NCBI GenBank assembly: GCA_936914845.1
Contig: CAKZGE010000005.1
Coordinates: forward strand, 248,001-312,000
Source of the DNA: an uncultured Chloracidobacterium sp.
GTDB taxonomy: Bacteria > Acidobacteriota > Blastocatellia > Pyrinomonadales > Pyrinomonadaceae
Reading direction: 5' to 3'
Length of the DNA: 64,000 nt
In this document: in pieces, positions 33,303-41,204 of the stretch
Layout: each line of letters starts with the position of its first letter
How positions within the stretch are numbered: position 1 is the first letter of the stretch
Position numbers and translations under genes: made by a program
Notes under the pieces: model-generated
Seen by the model: only the letters and a program-made list of their open reading frames with translations
Told to the model about the DNA's origin: nothing
Database searches by the model: none

Positions 33303-33429
33303 TGAATAGTTCCTCTCTGTTAGTGATTTTTATAACAAATATGCAAAACATCTATTTTATGTCCACCGGCCGCTATCGGCAAATGCCCTGCGTTTGTAAA
33401 AAGCATACAGCTTTGCCAAACGCGAAAAA

Positions 33430-33464
33430 ACCCGATGTGCTCTCCCCTTCACATCGGGCTTTTT
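33430..33464 (-). terminator. Intrinsic terminator downstream of the 213-residue secreted protein gene
   Basis: CCCGATGTG (33431-33439) pairs with CACATCGGG (33450-33458). On the minus strand it is followed by TTTTTT and on the plus strand by TTTTT. It ends the gene at 33516-34157 and isolates mdh. Confidence 0.82.
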
Positions 33465-33515
33465 CAACATGGCTGCAAACGGAATGTCTGTAGCCAAAGT
33501 TGTTTCAATAAAATT

Positions 33516-34157
33516 TCAATTCTCTTCGAAAGGCACCAGAAACGGAGCTTTCAGCACTACACCGAATTCTTCGCCTTCGCCGATCTCTGCCTCACGACCC
33601 TTTCGCAAAAGGGCGAAGCCCGTTCCGGTTCCGATTCCGATGGCTGCTCCGATCAGCCCGCCGCGCATCGACCGCGAAACTCCGCCGCCCAAAGCCATCC
33701 CGGCAATCCCGCCTGCTGCGACGCCAAATGCATCGAGTCTGTGACCTCTATCGGGCCGGACAGGCAACTCTAGTTCGGCATTCAGCGGACGCCAAATTCC
33801 GTCGGCGAATCTTATCGATTCGAACACAGCAACCAGCCGTCCGGAACGTCTTCCCGTGCCCGCCCGACGAATTTCGGTAATGCGGCCTTCGATCATTGTA
33901 CCGATCGGCACTACAACGACTCCGCGCCGTTCAAGCGGCTTCGCGACCCGGACAGTAAAAGTGTCGTCTTTGGCATTGACCGCAGAACTGACGCCAATAT
34001 CCATCTTGACGCTTATCAACGTATCTGTGCCGAGGCGATAGATCGAATCATCCTGGGCGGCGGCTGTATAAAAACTTGCAAAGATCAGTGTAAAAAGTGC
34101 GAAGATTTTGGCCCTTTTGAACAGGTTCACAATTGACCTCCATCTTCGCGGATTCAA
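33516..34157 (-). CDS. Secreted protein with beta-rich domain and glycine-rich segment (unknown)
   Basis: I do not recognise this 213-residue protein. It has a basic N-terminus and signal peptide (AKIFALFTLIFASFYTAAAQ). Residues ~40-125 contain alternating strands (FTVRVAKPLERRGVVVVPIG, GTMIEGRITEIRRAG), which resemble small secreted or membrane-associated beta-barrel domains. A Gly-rich hydrophobic stretch (VAAGGIAGMALGGGVS, GAAIGIGTGTGFALL) follows, of the sort seen in glycine-zipper proteins. The C-terminus is acidic. The protein is likely periplasmic or outer-membrane-associated. Confidence 0.7.
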   Translation of the reverse strand: MNPRRWRSIVNLFKRAKIFALFTLIFASFYTAAAQDDSIYRLGTDTLISVKMDIGVSSAVNAKDDTFTVRVAKPLERRGVVVVPIGTMIEGRITEIRRAGTGRRSGRLVAVFESIRFADGIWRPLNAELELPVRPDRGHRLDAFGVAAGGIAGMALGGGVSRSMRGGLIGAAIGIGTGTGFALLRKGREAEIGEGEEFGVVLKAPFLVPFEEN

Positions 34158-34322
34158 ACAACATCCGCGAAGGTAAATAGCAACGCCCGTGCCAAGCTTC
34201 GGGCAAAGGTATGCGGCCCGAAGGGCCGCCGTATTTTTTAATGAAAACCGACCCGGCGAGAAAAGGGCGGCGGGATCGTGACAACGTTTTCGTCTATATG
34301 ATGCACGAAATCAGGCGGACGG

Positions 34323-34910
34323 CTATTGCAGTATTGGATGGCCCCCGCCTTGGCTGTGATCCGCCGTTCGGTTATATCGTGAACGGTCGTTGTGGTAAAG
34401 CACAATATGTTCGCCTTCGAACCGGACAACATCAGAAACACGACCAAGGTCGCGGGTATGCTCGGCGATCAGAAATGCTCCCGGATCGAAACTCGTGACC
34501 ATGCCGGCAGCGTATATAAATCCGCCTTGATCGTATTTGGTGCCGGCATATTGTGCGGCCCGAACGGCAATATCGGGCGAATAACCGCCGCTGGCATTTT
34601 TTTCTCTGTCGGGGCGGCCGATGAAAATGGTGTAGTCGCGATAGTTCAGCCTTTTACGGTAGCCGTTCTTGCGAGCGACCGCAAAAAGGTCCGATAGCCC
34701 CTTATCAATTGCATTCAGCATAGCCGGCGAAGGTGGCGATACACCGTAAACGGCTGCACCACGCGGTGTGCGAGCAGATGCGGTGAACTTGTCGCCCGAA
34801 ACGCGTTCAGCCTGTATAGCTAAGCGCCGGTCCTGTCCGGCGACGCCTGATGCTGAAAAGACTACTGCGGCAAATAGAAAAGCGAATAATATTGGGCGAG
34901 ATCTGTGCAT
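34323..34910 (-). CDS. Secreted protein of unknown function
   Basis: The start used gives a signal peptide (RPILFAFLFAAVVFSASGVAG); the frame extends six codons further upstream. The ~170-residue mature protein has no domain I recognise. Noticeable segments are RKRLNYRDYTIFIGRPDREK, AVRAAQYAGTKYDQGGFIY and RVSDVVRFEGEHIVLYHND. The C-terminus is polar and ends with a Gly/His-rich stretch. It shares orientation with the unknown secreted protein next to it but is separated by 165 bases, so a shared transcript is unclear. Confidence 0.68.
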   Translation of the reverse strand: MHRSRPILFAFLFAAVVFSASGVAGQDRRLAIQAERVSGDKFTASARTPRGAAVYGVSPPSPAMLNAIDKGLSDLFAVARKNGYRKRLNYRDYTIFIGRPDREKNASGGYSPDIAVRAAQYAGTKYDQGGFIYAAGMVTSFDPGAFLIAEHTRDLGRVSDVVRFEGEHIVLYHNDRSRYNRTADHSQGGGHPILQ

Positions 34911-35026
34911 AATAGTTTCATCCTCCATTTCAAAGGATGCACACGCAAACGCTGAGCCACTTTGAGGGCCGCCAAACCATCAGTGTTCGAAAAGGCTTGG
35001 GCTCAGCATCTCATCGAAAGCCTCGT

Positions 35027-35623
35027 TCAACTGCCTTCTTCGATCTCGGGCGTCCCGATCCTTACATTCCCATCGCGTTCGTAAGTGGCCGAGAGAATAC
35101 CGCTCGGCGATATAAAGCTTTCGGTAACCTTGAACGCCGCAGGGATCGTTCCGTTTTGAAACAAGCGCTTGCCCTCGCCGAGAGTGATCGGAAATATCAT
35201 CAGCTCAAGAGCGTCAACGAGATCGGCCTTGAACAGCGTTTGCAGCAGGTCCGCACTGCCGAAAATATATATATCCGGCCCCTCCGCTTCTTTTATATCG
35301 CGAATCTTCTTAGCAACATCTCCGCCCAAAAAGACGCTCGGCTGCCAATCGCTCTCTGTCCGCGAATTCGAGGCAATATATTTGGTCGCCTCCATCACAT
35401 GCGGCCAAAAGTGCGAATGGGCCGGCCAATATGGCTCCCAAATGTCAAAGGTCTTTCGGCCCAAAAGAATGTCCACCGGCTTTTTCAACCGTTCCTGAAT
35501 GGCCGCTCCGATCTCTTCATCCGAATGGCCGAAGTACCATCCCTCGTACTTGAACTCGTCTTCGGACGAGGACTGAATGACACCATCGAGCGTCATAAAT
35601 TCTGCTGCAATTAGCTTTCTCAT
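35027..35623 (-). CDS. Dihydrofolate reductase family protein (RibD C-terminal-like)
   Basis: A ~198-residue cytoplasmic reductase-like protein. The family opening is MRKLIAAEFMTLDGVIQ, followed by LLGRKTFDIWEPYWP, the NADPH-binding-type segment VFLGGDVAKKIRDIKEAEG, and PDIYIFGSADLLQTLF, then MIFPITLGEGKRLF. Related genes are found beside AHSA1 and ArsR genes in many Bacteroidota and Acidobacteriota, but their substrate is not known. The second of two adjacent ATGs is better spaced from AAGGA. It is the last gene of the ArsR-headed run. Confidence 0.88.
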   Translation of the reverse strand: MRKLIAAEFMTLDGVIQSSSEDEFKYEGWYFGHSDEEIGAAIQERLKKPVDILLGRKTFDIWEPYWPAHSHFWPHVMEATKYIASNSRTESDWQPSVFLGGDVAKKIRDIKEAEGPDIYIFGSADLLQTLFKADLVDALELMIFPITLGEGKRLFQNGTIPAAFKVTESFISPSGILSATYERDGNVRIGTPEIEEGS

Positions 35624-35666
35624 CATCTGTCCTTAATAAAATGTTGATCGACCGCGATATTGCAAG

Positions 35667-36077
35667 CTACTCCGCTTTGCCTGCGCCGAGTCTTCCGCCG
35701 AAAGCGGCTATTGGGAGATAGAGAATTAGGTCGGCCGCCACGAACCACAAAGGAGCGGCTACTATCGTAGCGGCATAAACACCGCCAAGCAGGAACCAAA
35801 CTCCGACAACGACAGCAAAGATCATCTTTCGTGCCGGTGCGATCCACGCTGCGAGGAATGCGCCGGCGAAAGTACCCAATTGATGAGCCAACAATGTGCC
35901 GATAAAATTTAAGTTGGTAAAGCCTGCGGCATGTGTTTTGACGCTTTCCGCGTCAAAGAGATCTAGTCCCTCCGGTGAGCCGAATAGGGCAAACGAAAGC
36001 AAAAGAGTGCCCACATTGACGAGACTGCCAACGACGATCCCGCCAACGATGGCCAATATACCTTTAATGATGTTCAT
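35667..36077 (-). CDS. Small four-helix membrane protein
   Basis: The start used opens directly into the first membrane segment (MNIIKGILAIVGGIVVGSLV); the longer frame adds fifteen unlikely residues. About 136 residues with four predicted helices, including TLLAHQLGTFAGAFLAAWIA and IFAVVVGVWFLLGGVYAATI. No enzymatic motif is seen. It lies within the ArsR/AHSA1 run, 40 bases before the DHFR-like gene and 60 bases after an AHSA1 gene, so it may be part of the same transcript. Confidence 0.78.
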   Translation of the reverse strand: MNIIKGILAIVGGIVVGSLVNVGTLLLSFALFGSPEGLDLFDAESVKTHAAGFTNLNFIGTLLAHQLGTFAGAFLAAWIAPARKMIFAVVVGVWFLLGGVYAATIVAAPLWFVAADLILYLPIAAFGGRLGAGKAE

Positions 36078-36139
36078 TGATCTTCTCCAAAATCCAATGT
36101 CGCGATATTCGCTTATCGCCAAGCCAAATGGCGCGCAAA

Positions 36140-36628
36140 TTATCGATTTTTTGTCGGTAACCGCGTTATCAATTCCCTCAAGTTCGCAAACGTTGCCTCA
36201 GTTCCTTCTTTGAAGCCCATTTCGATCATTCGTTCGAGACGCTCCAGGGATTCATTGTAGATGGCGACCCTGACCGTAGTTCGCCCTGCCTGTTCGACGA
36301 AATTCAGATCCCAATCAGAGCCCGGCAGCTGCAGATTTTCGTCTGCATCAGCAAAAGCATTGAAGAATTTGAAGTTCGTTTTTGGGGTAATGGAACGATA
36401 TTGTTGGACGATCCACATCTCGACGCCATCAGGTGAGACCATAGCGTAAAACCGCCGGCCGCCTTCGCGAAAGTCCATCACCTTTGTCCGGGAAGTGAAT
36501 GGTTTTGGTGCCCACCATTGGTCAAGCAGTTCGCGGGTCGTGTAGGCATCCCAAACCAGGTCGATGCCCGCATCAAACTCTGCCTCTATCGTGACCGTCT
36601 TCGTCGCTTTATTTACAAGAAATTCCAT
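36140..36628 (-). CDS. SRPBCC (AHSA1) family protein, copy 2
   Basis: A 162-residue START/Bet v 1-like protein. The family signature is FDAGIDLVWDAYTTRELLDQWWAPKPF, of which DLVWDAYTTRELLDQWW is the clearest part, then GGRRFYAMVSPDGVEMW and a C-terminal helix ERLERMIEMGFKEGTEATF. The fold makes a hydrophobic cavity, but no ligand is known. It follows a paralogue and an ArsR regulator in the same direction, an arrangement common in this group of proteins. Confidence 0.88.
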   Translation of the reverse strand: MEFLVNKATKTVTIEAEFDAGIDLVWDAYTTRELLDQWWAPKPFTSRTKVMDFREGGRRFYAMVSPDGVEMWIVQQYRSITPKTNFKFFNAFADADENLQLPGSDWDLNFVEQAGRTTVRVAIYNESLERLERMIEMGFKEGTEATFANLRELITRLPTKNR

Positions 36629-36666
36629 TTTGTTTGAATTCGTCGAGCCGCAAAAGGCGGTCGGTG

Positions 36667-37158
36667 TTACAGTTCGGCCAACACCTTGTCGAGTTGCTGA
36701 TAGCTGACCTCCATTCCCTCGGTCATACCGGTAGAGAAGGCGGCGTCGCGATCTTCTTTCGAAGCGTACTTGATCGTGGTCGCTACGTTGGTGGTGCCGC
36801 TATTTTCCTCAAAAATGATGGTGATGATCGACGGTTCGCCGCCCATTGAAACTCCCAGGTTACCCGGATCAAAGATCTGTGTATGAACGAGCTTTGCTTG
36901 TGGGACTACTTCCAGGACCTCGCCGGAGAATCCGAATTCCTGGCCGTTCTCATCATTTCGCCACCGCCAGCGATAGCGGCCGCCGACTTGCATATCCATT
37001 TCACAGACGGGCATCGACCAACCCGGTGTGCCGGTGCACCAACGACGCATCAGATCCGGCTCCATATACGCACGCCAAACCAGATCGGCGGGTGCATCAA
37101 AGCTACGTTTGACGAGTACTTCGGTTTCTGACGGCAAGGTTGCCTCGGCTGGTTTCAT
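36667..37158 (-). CDS. SRPBCC (AHSA1) family protein, copy 1
   Basis: A 163-residue member of the same family as its downstream neighbour, with FDAPADLVWRAYMEPDLMRR, MQVGGRYRWRWRNDENGQEF and a C-terminal EGMEVSYQQLDKVLAEL. Its start codon overlaps the stop of the ArsR gene (ATGA), so the two are translationally coupled. The pair (ArsR plus AHSA1) is widely conserved, and the ligand controlling it is not known. Confidence 0.9.
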   Translation of the reverse strand: MKPAEATLPSETEVLVKRSFDAPADLVWRAYMEPDLMRRWCTGTPGWSMPVCEMDMQVGGRYRWRWRNDENGQEFGFSGEVLEVVPQAKLVHTQIFDPGNLGVSMGGEPSIITIIFEENSGTTNVATTIKYASKEDRDAAFSTGMTEGMEVSYQQLDKVLAEL

Positions 37159-37481
37159 TTATTTTTCTCCTGTTGTTTTAATTCTGTGAGCAAAGTGTCG
37201 AGCTGTTCAAACCGTGATTCCCAGATCTTGCGATATTGCTCGAGCCATTCGTCGATCTCTTTCATTTTGTCGATCTCAAGAGAATAATAGATCTTGCGGC
37301 CTTTTTGTTCTTGTTTGACGAGGTCACACTCGGCGAGTATGCGCAGATGTTTTGAAACTGCTTGACGCGATGTCTGAAAGTTTTCCGCGATCGCGTTTGG
37401 CGTCATCGCCTGAATTGCTATCAAAGCGATGATCGCTCGCCGCGTCGGATCTGCTATGGCCTGAAAAATATCTCTTTTCAT
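37155..37481 (-). CDS. ArsR-family transcriptional repressor
   Basis: A ~108-residue winged-helix regulator. The start is MKRDIFQAIADPTRRAII; the earlier TTG frame would begin inside the promoter. The HTH is AIAENFQTSRQAVSKHLRIL, followed by LVKQEQKGRKIYYSLEID, typical of the ArsR/YdfF type without a metal-binding cysteine motif. It heads the run of two AHSA1 genes, a membrane protein and the DHFR-like gene. A perfect inverted repeat overlaps its own promoter, which suggests autorepression. Confidence 0.93.
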   Translation of the reverse strand: MKRDIFQAIADPTRRAIIALIAIQAMTPNAIAENFQTSRQAVSKHLRILAECDLVKQEQKGRKIYYSLEIDKMKEIDEWLEQYRKIWESRFEQLDTLLTELKQQEKNK

Positions 37482-37493
37482 GATCTGAAAATG

Positions 37494-37532
37494 ATTATGC
37501 AATCAAACGGTTGCAGATGTCAAGTGCAACCG
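37494..37532 (-). promoter_or_regulatory. Promoter and probable operator of the arsR-AHSA1 operon
   Basis: On the minus strand TTGACA (37518-37523) is followed after 18 bases by CATAAT (37494-37499). The inverted repeat CGGTTGCA (37508-37515) / TGCAACCG (37525-37532) surrounds the -35 element. A bound repressor would block polymerase. The predicted transcript starts only a few bases before the arsR ATG, so the leader is very short. Confidence 0.7.
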
Positions 37533-37580
37533 AATGGTTTCAGATATTTTTTTAAGATGGAGTATTTAGGAGGGTCCTAT

Positions 37581-37961
37581 TTATGTGTACGCTTCGGCCT
37601 CCGAGCCAAAGCTGTAGTATTCAACAACCTTGCCGTTGGCAAACTTAAAGACGTCCCACACATCGCCCTTTATCCATTCGGTTTGATCTTTTAGCCTTAC
37701 GTTAACTTCGATATGTACGATCATTTTGTCATCAAAAGCTTCGTAGCTTTTAGGCGTGCATGATCCTTCGGCCCAACTGTTTCGGGCTTGAGAAAAATGG
37801 CCTCGCACGGCTTTGATGCCGCGATAGGTGCCGGAAAGCGGGAAGCCGGGCGGTTCGACCCGCAAAACATCGGCATCCAAAATTGCCATAAAGCCTTCAA
37901 TATCGCCGCGGTTGAGGGCAGCGTAGGCATCGGCGAGCATTTGTTTATGATCGAGCATCAT
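37581..37961 (-). CDS. SnoaL/NTF2-like protein (ketosteroid isomerase-related)
   Basis: A 126-residue cone-shaped alpha+beta protein. The family pattern is AYAALNRGDIEGFMAILDAD, RVEPPGFPLSGTYRGIKAVR and WDVFKFANGKVVEYYSFGS. Such proteins form small-molecule-binding or isomerase pockets; the catalytic residues vary and the substrate is not known here. It follows the VOC gene with a one-base gap, so the two are probably co-transcribed. Confidence 0.88.
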   Translation of the reverse strand: MMLDHKQMLADAYAALNRGDIEGFMAILDADVLRVEPPGFPLSGTYRGIKAVRGHFSQARNSWAEGSCTPKSYEAFDDKMIVHIEVNVRLKDQTEWIKGDVWDVFKFANGKVVEYYSFGSEAEAYT

Positions 37962-37962
37962 T

Positions 37963-38445
37963 TTAGCCTTTGCGGGCGGCCTCGATTGCAGCGATGTCGA
38001 TCTTTTTCATCGTCATCATCGCTTCGAAAACACGTTTTGCAGCCGCGGCATCGTCGCCGGTGACGGCGTCGGTCAGGGCAACCGGCGTTATTTGCCAATT
38101 GACGCCCCATTTGTCTTTGCACCAGCCGCACATGCTCTCTTGGCCGCCGTTGCCGACGATGGCATTCCAATATCGGTCGGTCTCTTCCTGATCTTTGGTC
38201 GCGATCTGAAACGAAAAAGCTTCGCTGTGTTTGAACGTCGGCCCGCCGTTAAGCCCGATGCAGCGAACGCCGCAAACGGTAAAATCGACCGTCAAAACCT
38301 CGCCTTCCTTACCCAAAGGATTATCAGCAGGCGAGCGATGCACCGCCAAAACCTGAGAATCGGGAAAGGTCTCGGCATAAAAATTGGCAGCCGCCTCGGC
38401 ATCTTTGTCATACCAAACGCAAATTGTATTTTTTGATTGTGTCAA
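37963..38445 (-). CDS. VOC-family protein (PhnB/3-demethylubiquinone methyltransferase-like)
   Basis: A 160-residue protein of the glyoxalase/VOC superfamily with the PhnB-type pattern: CVWYDKDAEAAANFYAETFP, GEVLTVDFTVCGVRCIGLNG and GGQESMCGWCKDKWGVNWQI. The family label '3-demethylubiquinone methyltransferase' is historical and is no evidence for that reaction. The start is a TTG and no ATG lies close by. It is the first gene of a two-gene run with the SnoaL-like protein. Confidence 0.88.
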   Translation of the reverse strand: MTQSKNTICVWYDKDAEAAANFYAETFPDSQVLAVHRSPADNPLGKEGEVLTVDFTVCGVRCIGLNGGPTFKHSEAFSFQIATKDQEETDRYWNAIVGNGGQESMCGWCKDKWGVNWQITPVALTDAVTGDDAAAAKRVFEAMMTMKKIDIAAIEAARKG

Positions 38446-38499
38446 AGCTAATATTAACTTTGTTTATATAGCAGGGTAAAGAAAATTTTCGCAATGAAC

Positions 38500-40512
38500 T
38501 TAACAACCATAACCGCTCCAGCCGCCTGAGCAGTTACTGCCGCTATAGTTGTTATACGCCTCGCCGGTCACATAATCGTTGCGAAGATTGCCTACGCGAC
38601 GAACATCAGATCTGAGGTGGCTGCTTAACGAATCGGGAAGAGAGCTCCCGTAAACCTTCATAAAATTGTCGTAAATTGTCAACATCTGATTCTGTAAATT
38701 GCTCATTCTAGCACGCGTTCCTATGTAAAAATTTGAAAACTGCCCACCGCTCTGAACCTTGCCCGCTGCACTGATTATCTGCTCTGCGAGGCGTTCGATC
38801 TGAGGGTGTACGCTTTCATAAGCGCTTATCGCTGCTTGCTCCTTTGCAGGATCGACGCCGCTGCGCCGCCCTGACACAGAACGGCCGTCAGACGATGTCC
38901 CGCTTTGTTTCATTCTTTCAAGTTCTTTTTTCCAGGCGTTATCTTGCTCTTCCCAATATTTGGTGTTGGCTAAAGACTCATCCGCGGTAGAAGCGATGCC
39001 GGAGATCGTATTCGGATCGTCCTTTAGATCAGATTTTATCTCTTTGGAACGCGCGGCAAATTGTTTGGCCAGGTCGAAATTTTTCTCGGTCGAATAGGGT
39101 GTTTGATAAATGTCGGCTATCCAAAGAGCGAGCCGTGCGGCACATTCGGAGCCGTTTTTGCCATCATAATTATTTAACTGACCTTTTAGATAGTTTAGTT
39201 TATAGCTGTCAGACGCTTTATTGTTGGCGTTATAAAGCCCGTCGGAGCCGAGATCGAGATCCAAGCCGCGGAAGTATCCTACACAGAAATTTTTGGGATC
39301 TTTTGCGAGCTGTTGAACCCAAAAATCATACTCAGCCTTCTGCTCGGCTTTCCAGGCAGGCGTGCCGACATTTGATCTAACATCTCTACTCAGAAATGAC
39401 CTGAATTTTTTCCACGATTCATCCAGGCTTTCAAAAAGCGAGAAATCCCACGGGTCTTCACTTATCGCAAGCTTTTTCAGCTCGATCTTTTCGCGCCACT
39501 GTGCTTCGATAGCTTTTGATGTTTCACTAAGCAACTTTTCGTTTTCGGGATTTTGCTTGACCAGTTCCGGCAGCCCATTCAAATGGCTGTATATTGTGTT
39601 GACGACCCAATCATTTGTCGGTTTTATCTTGTAAGCTGTAGCAAAATCTGCCAGTGCTCCGGCGTTGTCTTTTGCAGCCAGCTTTTTATCAAAGCCTATG
39701 ACCATTAGAGCTATGTAATTGTTTGGGTCGATCTGCAGAGCCTTTTGGGCATCACCGACTGCAGCTAGTTTTACATTTTTATCCTGCGTCGCAACATATC
39801 TGGAGTATGCCCTAATGGCAAGAGCAAGGCTGTCCTGAGGATTGATTTTCAAAGCCTTTTCGGCATCCGCCAAAGCACTACTCGTCATTCCGAGAAACAT
39901 TTCGGCATAGGCTCTTTCGGCATATATCGGCAAATTACTATTGATCGAAAGAGCTTTATTGAGATCGTTCAGAGCGAGTTTATAGCGGCCAAATCCATTG
40001 AGCAGTTGACCGCGAACGACTCGGGCTGTTGCATTTTCCGGATTAAGTTCGATGGTGAGCGAGAAGGCATCAAGAGCCTCGCTCTTTTTACCGATCTTTC
40101 CGCCGTAAAGCGTTAAAGCACGATTAAATGCCGCTTGCGGATATTCCGGGTCTAGTGCCAGTGCCTTGTCAAAATCAACGAGTGCCGCCGCATACTCCTT
40201 CTTGCCTTCACGTCTTGCGACGCCGCGGGCATTTAATGCGATCTTGTTTTTAGGGTCGCGGGTGAGCAATCTGTTGGCAAGCGTTTCGGTTTCGGCGTAC
40301 TGCTTTTTAAGGACAAGTGCGCGAACCTTTTGGGTCAGCAGGGCTTGATCGTTTGGCTTGGTTTTTAACGCTGCATTTATTTTTATTAGCGCGGCGTCCG
40401 CATCGCCTTTGTCGAGCAAAGCGGCGATCTCATTAGTAGCCTGCGAAAAAACCGTCGCTGCAAAAAAGGCGATCAACAATGTAAGGATAGGGGGAACTAT
40501 ATAACGTTTCAT
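38500..40512 (-). CDS. Secreted tetratricopeptide-repeat protein
   Basis: A 670-residue exported protein with signal peptide (IVPPILTLLIAFFAATVFS). Residues ~25-310 hold about eight TPR units with typical spacing (for example KEYAALVDFDKALALDPEYP and SSALADAEKALKINPQDSLA). The following ~350 residues are helical and charged with no recognised domain, and the C-terminus ends in a Gly/Ser/Tyr-rich tail with two cysteines. It is likely a periplasmic protein-interaction scaffold. It is downstream of the mqnE cassette array on the same strand and may be the gene that originally followed mqnE. Confidence 0.85.
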   Translation of the reverse strand: MKRYIVPPILTLLIAFFAATVFSQATNEIAALLDKGDADAALIKINAALKTKPNDQALLTQKVRALVLKKQYAETETLANRLLTRDPKNKIALNARGVARREGKKEYAAALVDFDKALALDPEYPQAAFNRALTLYGGKIGKKSEALDAFSLTIELNPENATARVVRGQLLNGFGRYKLALNDLNKALSINSNLPIYAERAYAEMFLGMTSSALADAEKALKINPQDSLALAIRAYSRYVATQDKNVKLAAVGDAQKALQIDPNNYIALMVIGFDKKLAAKDNAGALADFATAYKIKPTNDWVVNTIYSHLNGLPELVKQNPENEKLLSETSKAIEAQWREKIELKKLAISEDPWDFSLFESLDESWKKFRSFLSRDVRSNVGTPAWKAEQKAEYDFWVQQLAKDPKNFCVGYFRGLDLDLGSDGLYNANNKASDSYKLNYLKGQLNNYDGKNGSECAARLALWIADIYQTPYSTEKNFDLAKQFAARSKEIKSDLKDDPNTISGIASTADESLANTKYWEEQDNAWKKELERMKQSGTSSDGRSVSGRRSGVDPAKEQAAISAYESVHPQIERLAEQIISAAGKVQSGGQFSNFYIGTRARMSNLQNQMLTIYDNFMKVYGSSLPDSLSSHLRSDVRRVGNLRNDYVTGEAYNNYSGSNCSGGWSGYGC

Positions 40513-40613
40513 CGAAAAGAATAATAAGCCGAAATGACCGTTGGAGCAAATTCCTCTGGTTGCCGGCGGACGTCAACGGCTGCGATTTTTCGGCGGCACC
40601 ACCGATCCGGCAA

Positions 40614-40685
40614 TCAGATGACTTTCTCAATTGTCTTATACACCGTGTCGCGTTCGACCGCTTCGAAACCGGCTTGTTCGATCAG
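40614..40685 (-). pseudogene. Duplicate of the mqnE 3' tail, copy 3
   Basis: Reads LIEQAGFEAVERDTVYKTIE and then KVI and a stop, in the same register as the genuine MqnE end. By hand alignment about 44 of 50 bases match the native tail and the differences are mostly silent. The copy starts exactly at the hicB stop: the bases TGATCGAAC both end hicB (TGA) and open the tail. No start codon of its own is expected to be used. Confidence 0.85.
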
Positions 40686-40900
40686 GCGGCCAATGCGACG
40701 TCAACGTAATCGCTTTTTGACAGAGGAGCAGGGATTTGTGAACCGGTTTCGATTAGGTCTTCCAAGTGGAATTCGATAGCTTCCTGTATCAAAAGTTTGA
40801 CCTCTTCTTCTGTTTTGCCAACGGCGACACAACCGGGAAGGTCAGGAACATAGGCTCCCCAACTCGTCTCGCCTTTTTCTATGACTATCATGTATCGCAT
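40682..40900 (-). CDS. hicB: HicB-family antitoxin
   Basis: A 72-residue protein with the HicB partial RNase-H-like fold: MRYMIVIEKGETSWGAYVPD, LPGCVAVGKTEEEVKLLIQE and AIEFHLEDLIETGSQIPAP. HicB normally binds and neutralises the HicA mRNA interferase. It lies two bases after a frameshifted hicA, in the usual hicA-hicB order. The stop codon is formed at the border with mqnE tail copy 3. Confidence 0.92.
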   Translation of the reverse strand: MRYMIVIEKGETSWGAYVPDLPGCVAVGKTEEEVKLLIQEAIEFHLEDLIETGSQIPAPLSKSDYVDVALAA

Positions 40901-40902
40901 AT

Positions 40903-41090
40903 CTATTTCTTTAATCCCGCCTGTTTGAGAACATTGTTCAAGGTTCCGATAGGCATGTCAAGACTTTCCTTGCCAGCGATCGTTACCGTTCCTGATTTGG
41001 ATGGATGATGAAATTGCCGATGACTGCCCCGCATTCTAACCAAAAACCAACCATCTTTTCGATCACTTTGATCAATTCTTTGACTTTCAA
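40903..41090 (-). pseudogene. hicA: HicA-family toxin gene with a frameshift
   Basis: The N-terminal part reads LKVKELIKVIEK from a TTG start and then leaves frame. One base back the remainder is a normal HicA: DGWFLVRMRGSHRQFHHPS, GTVTIAGKESLD and GTLNNVLKQAGLKK, including the conserved active-site histidine in GSHRQF. A single base missing in the run GAAAAGATGG explains it. HicA is an mRNA interferase. Options are a null mutation, a sequencing error in a homopolymer, or a -1 slip on AAAAG. The TTG start overlaps the stop of mqnE tail copy 2. Confidence 0.82.
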
Positions 41091-41161
41091 GCTGCCACCT
41101 TTTCGATCTTATTATAGACGGTGTCGCGTTCGACGGCTTCGAAGCCGGCTCGTTCGATCAT
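41086..41161 (-). pseudogene. Duplicate of the mqnE 3' tail, copy 2
   Basis: Reads MIERAGFEAVERDTVYNKIE, then KVAA and a stop. In the 56-base core (41108-41163) 54 bases match the native tail at 41868-41923 by hand alignment. After that the copies diverge while both remain open to a stop. It lies between the Uma2 gene and hicA, and its stop overlaps the hicA start. Confidence 0.88.
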
Positions 41162-41204
41162 GGAGTAGGAGTGAAGTCGGCATGTGTGATTGTCGGTCAA
41201 AAAA

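Noticed and set aside
34937..35614. A 225-codon plus-strand frame opposite the DHFR-like gene.
   Set aside because: The minus-strand product has clear family motifs along the whole length; the plus-strand peptide has none.
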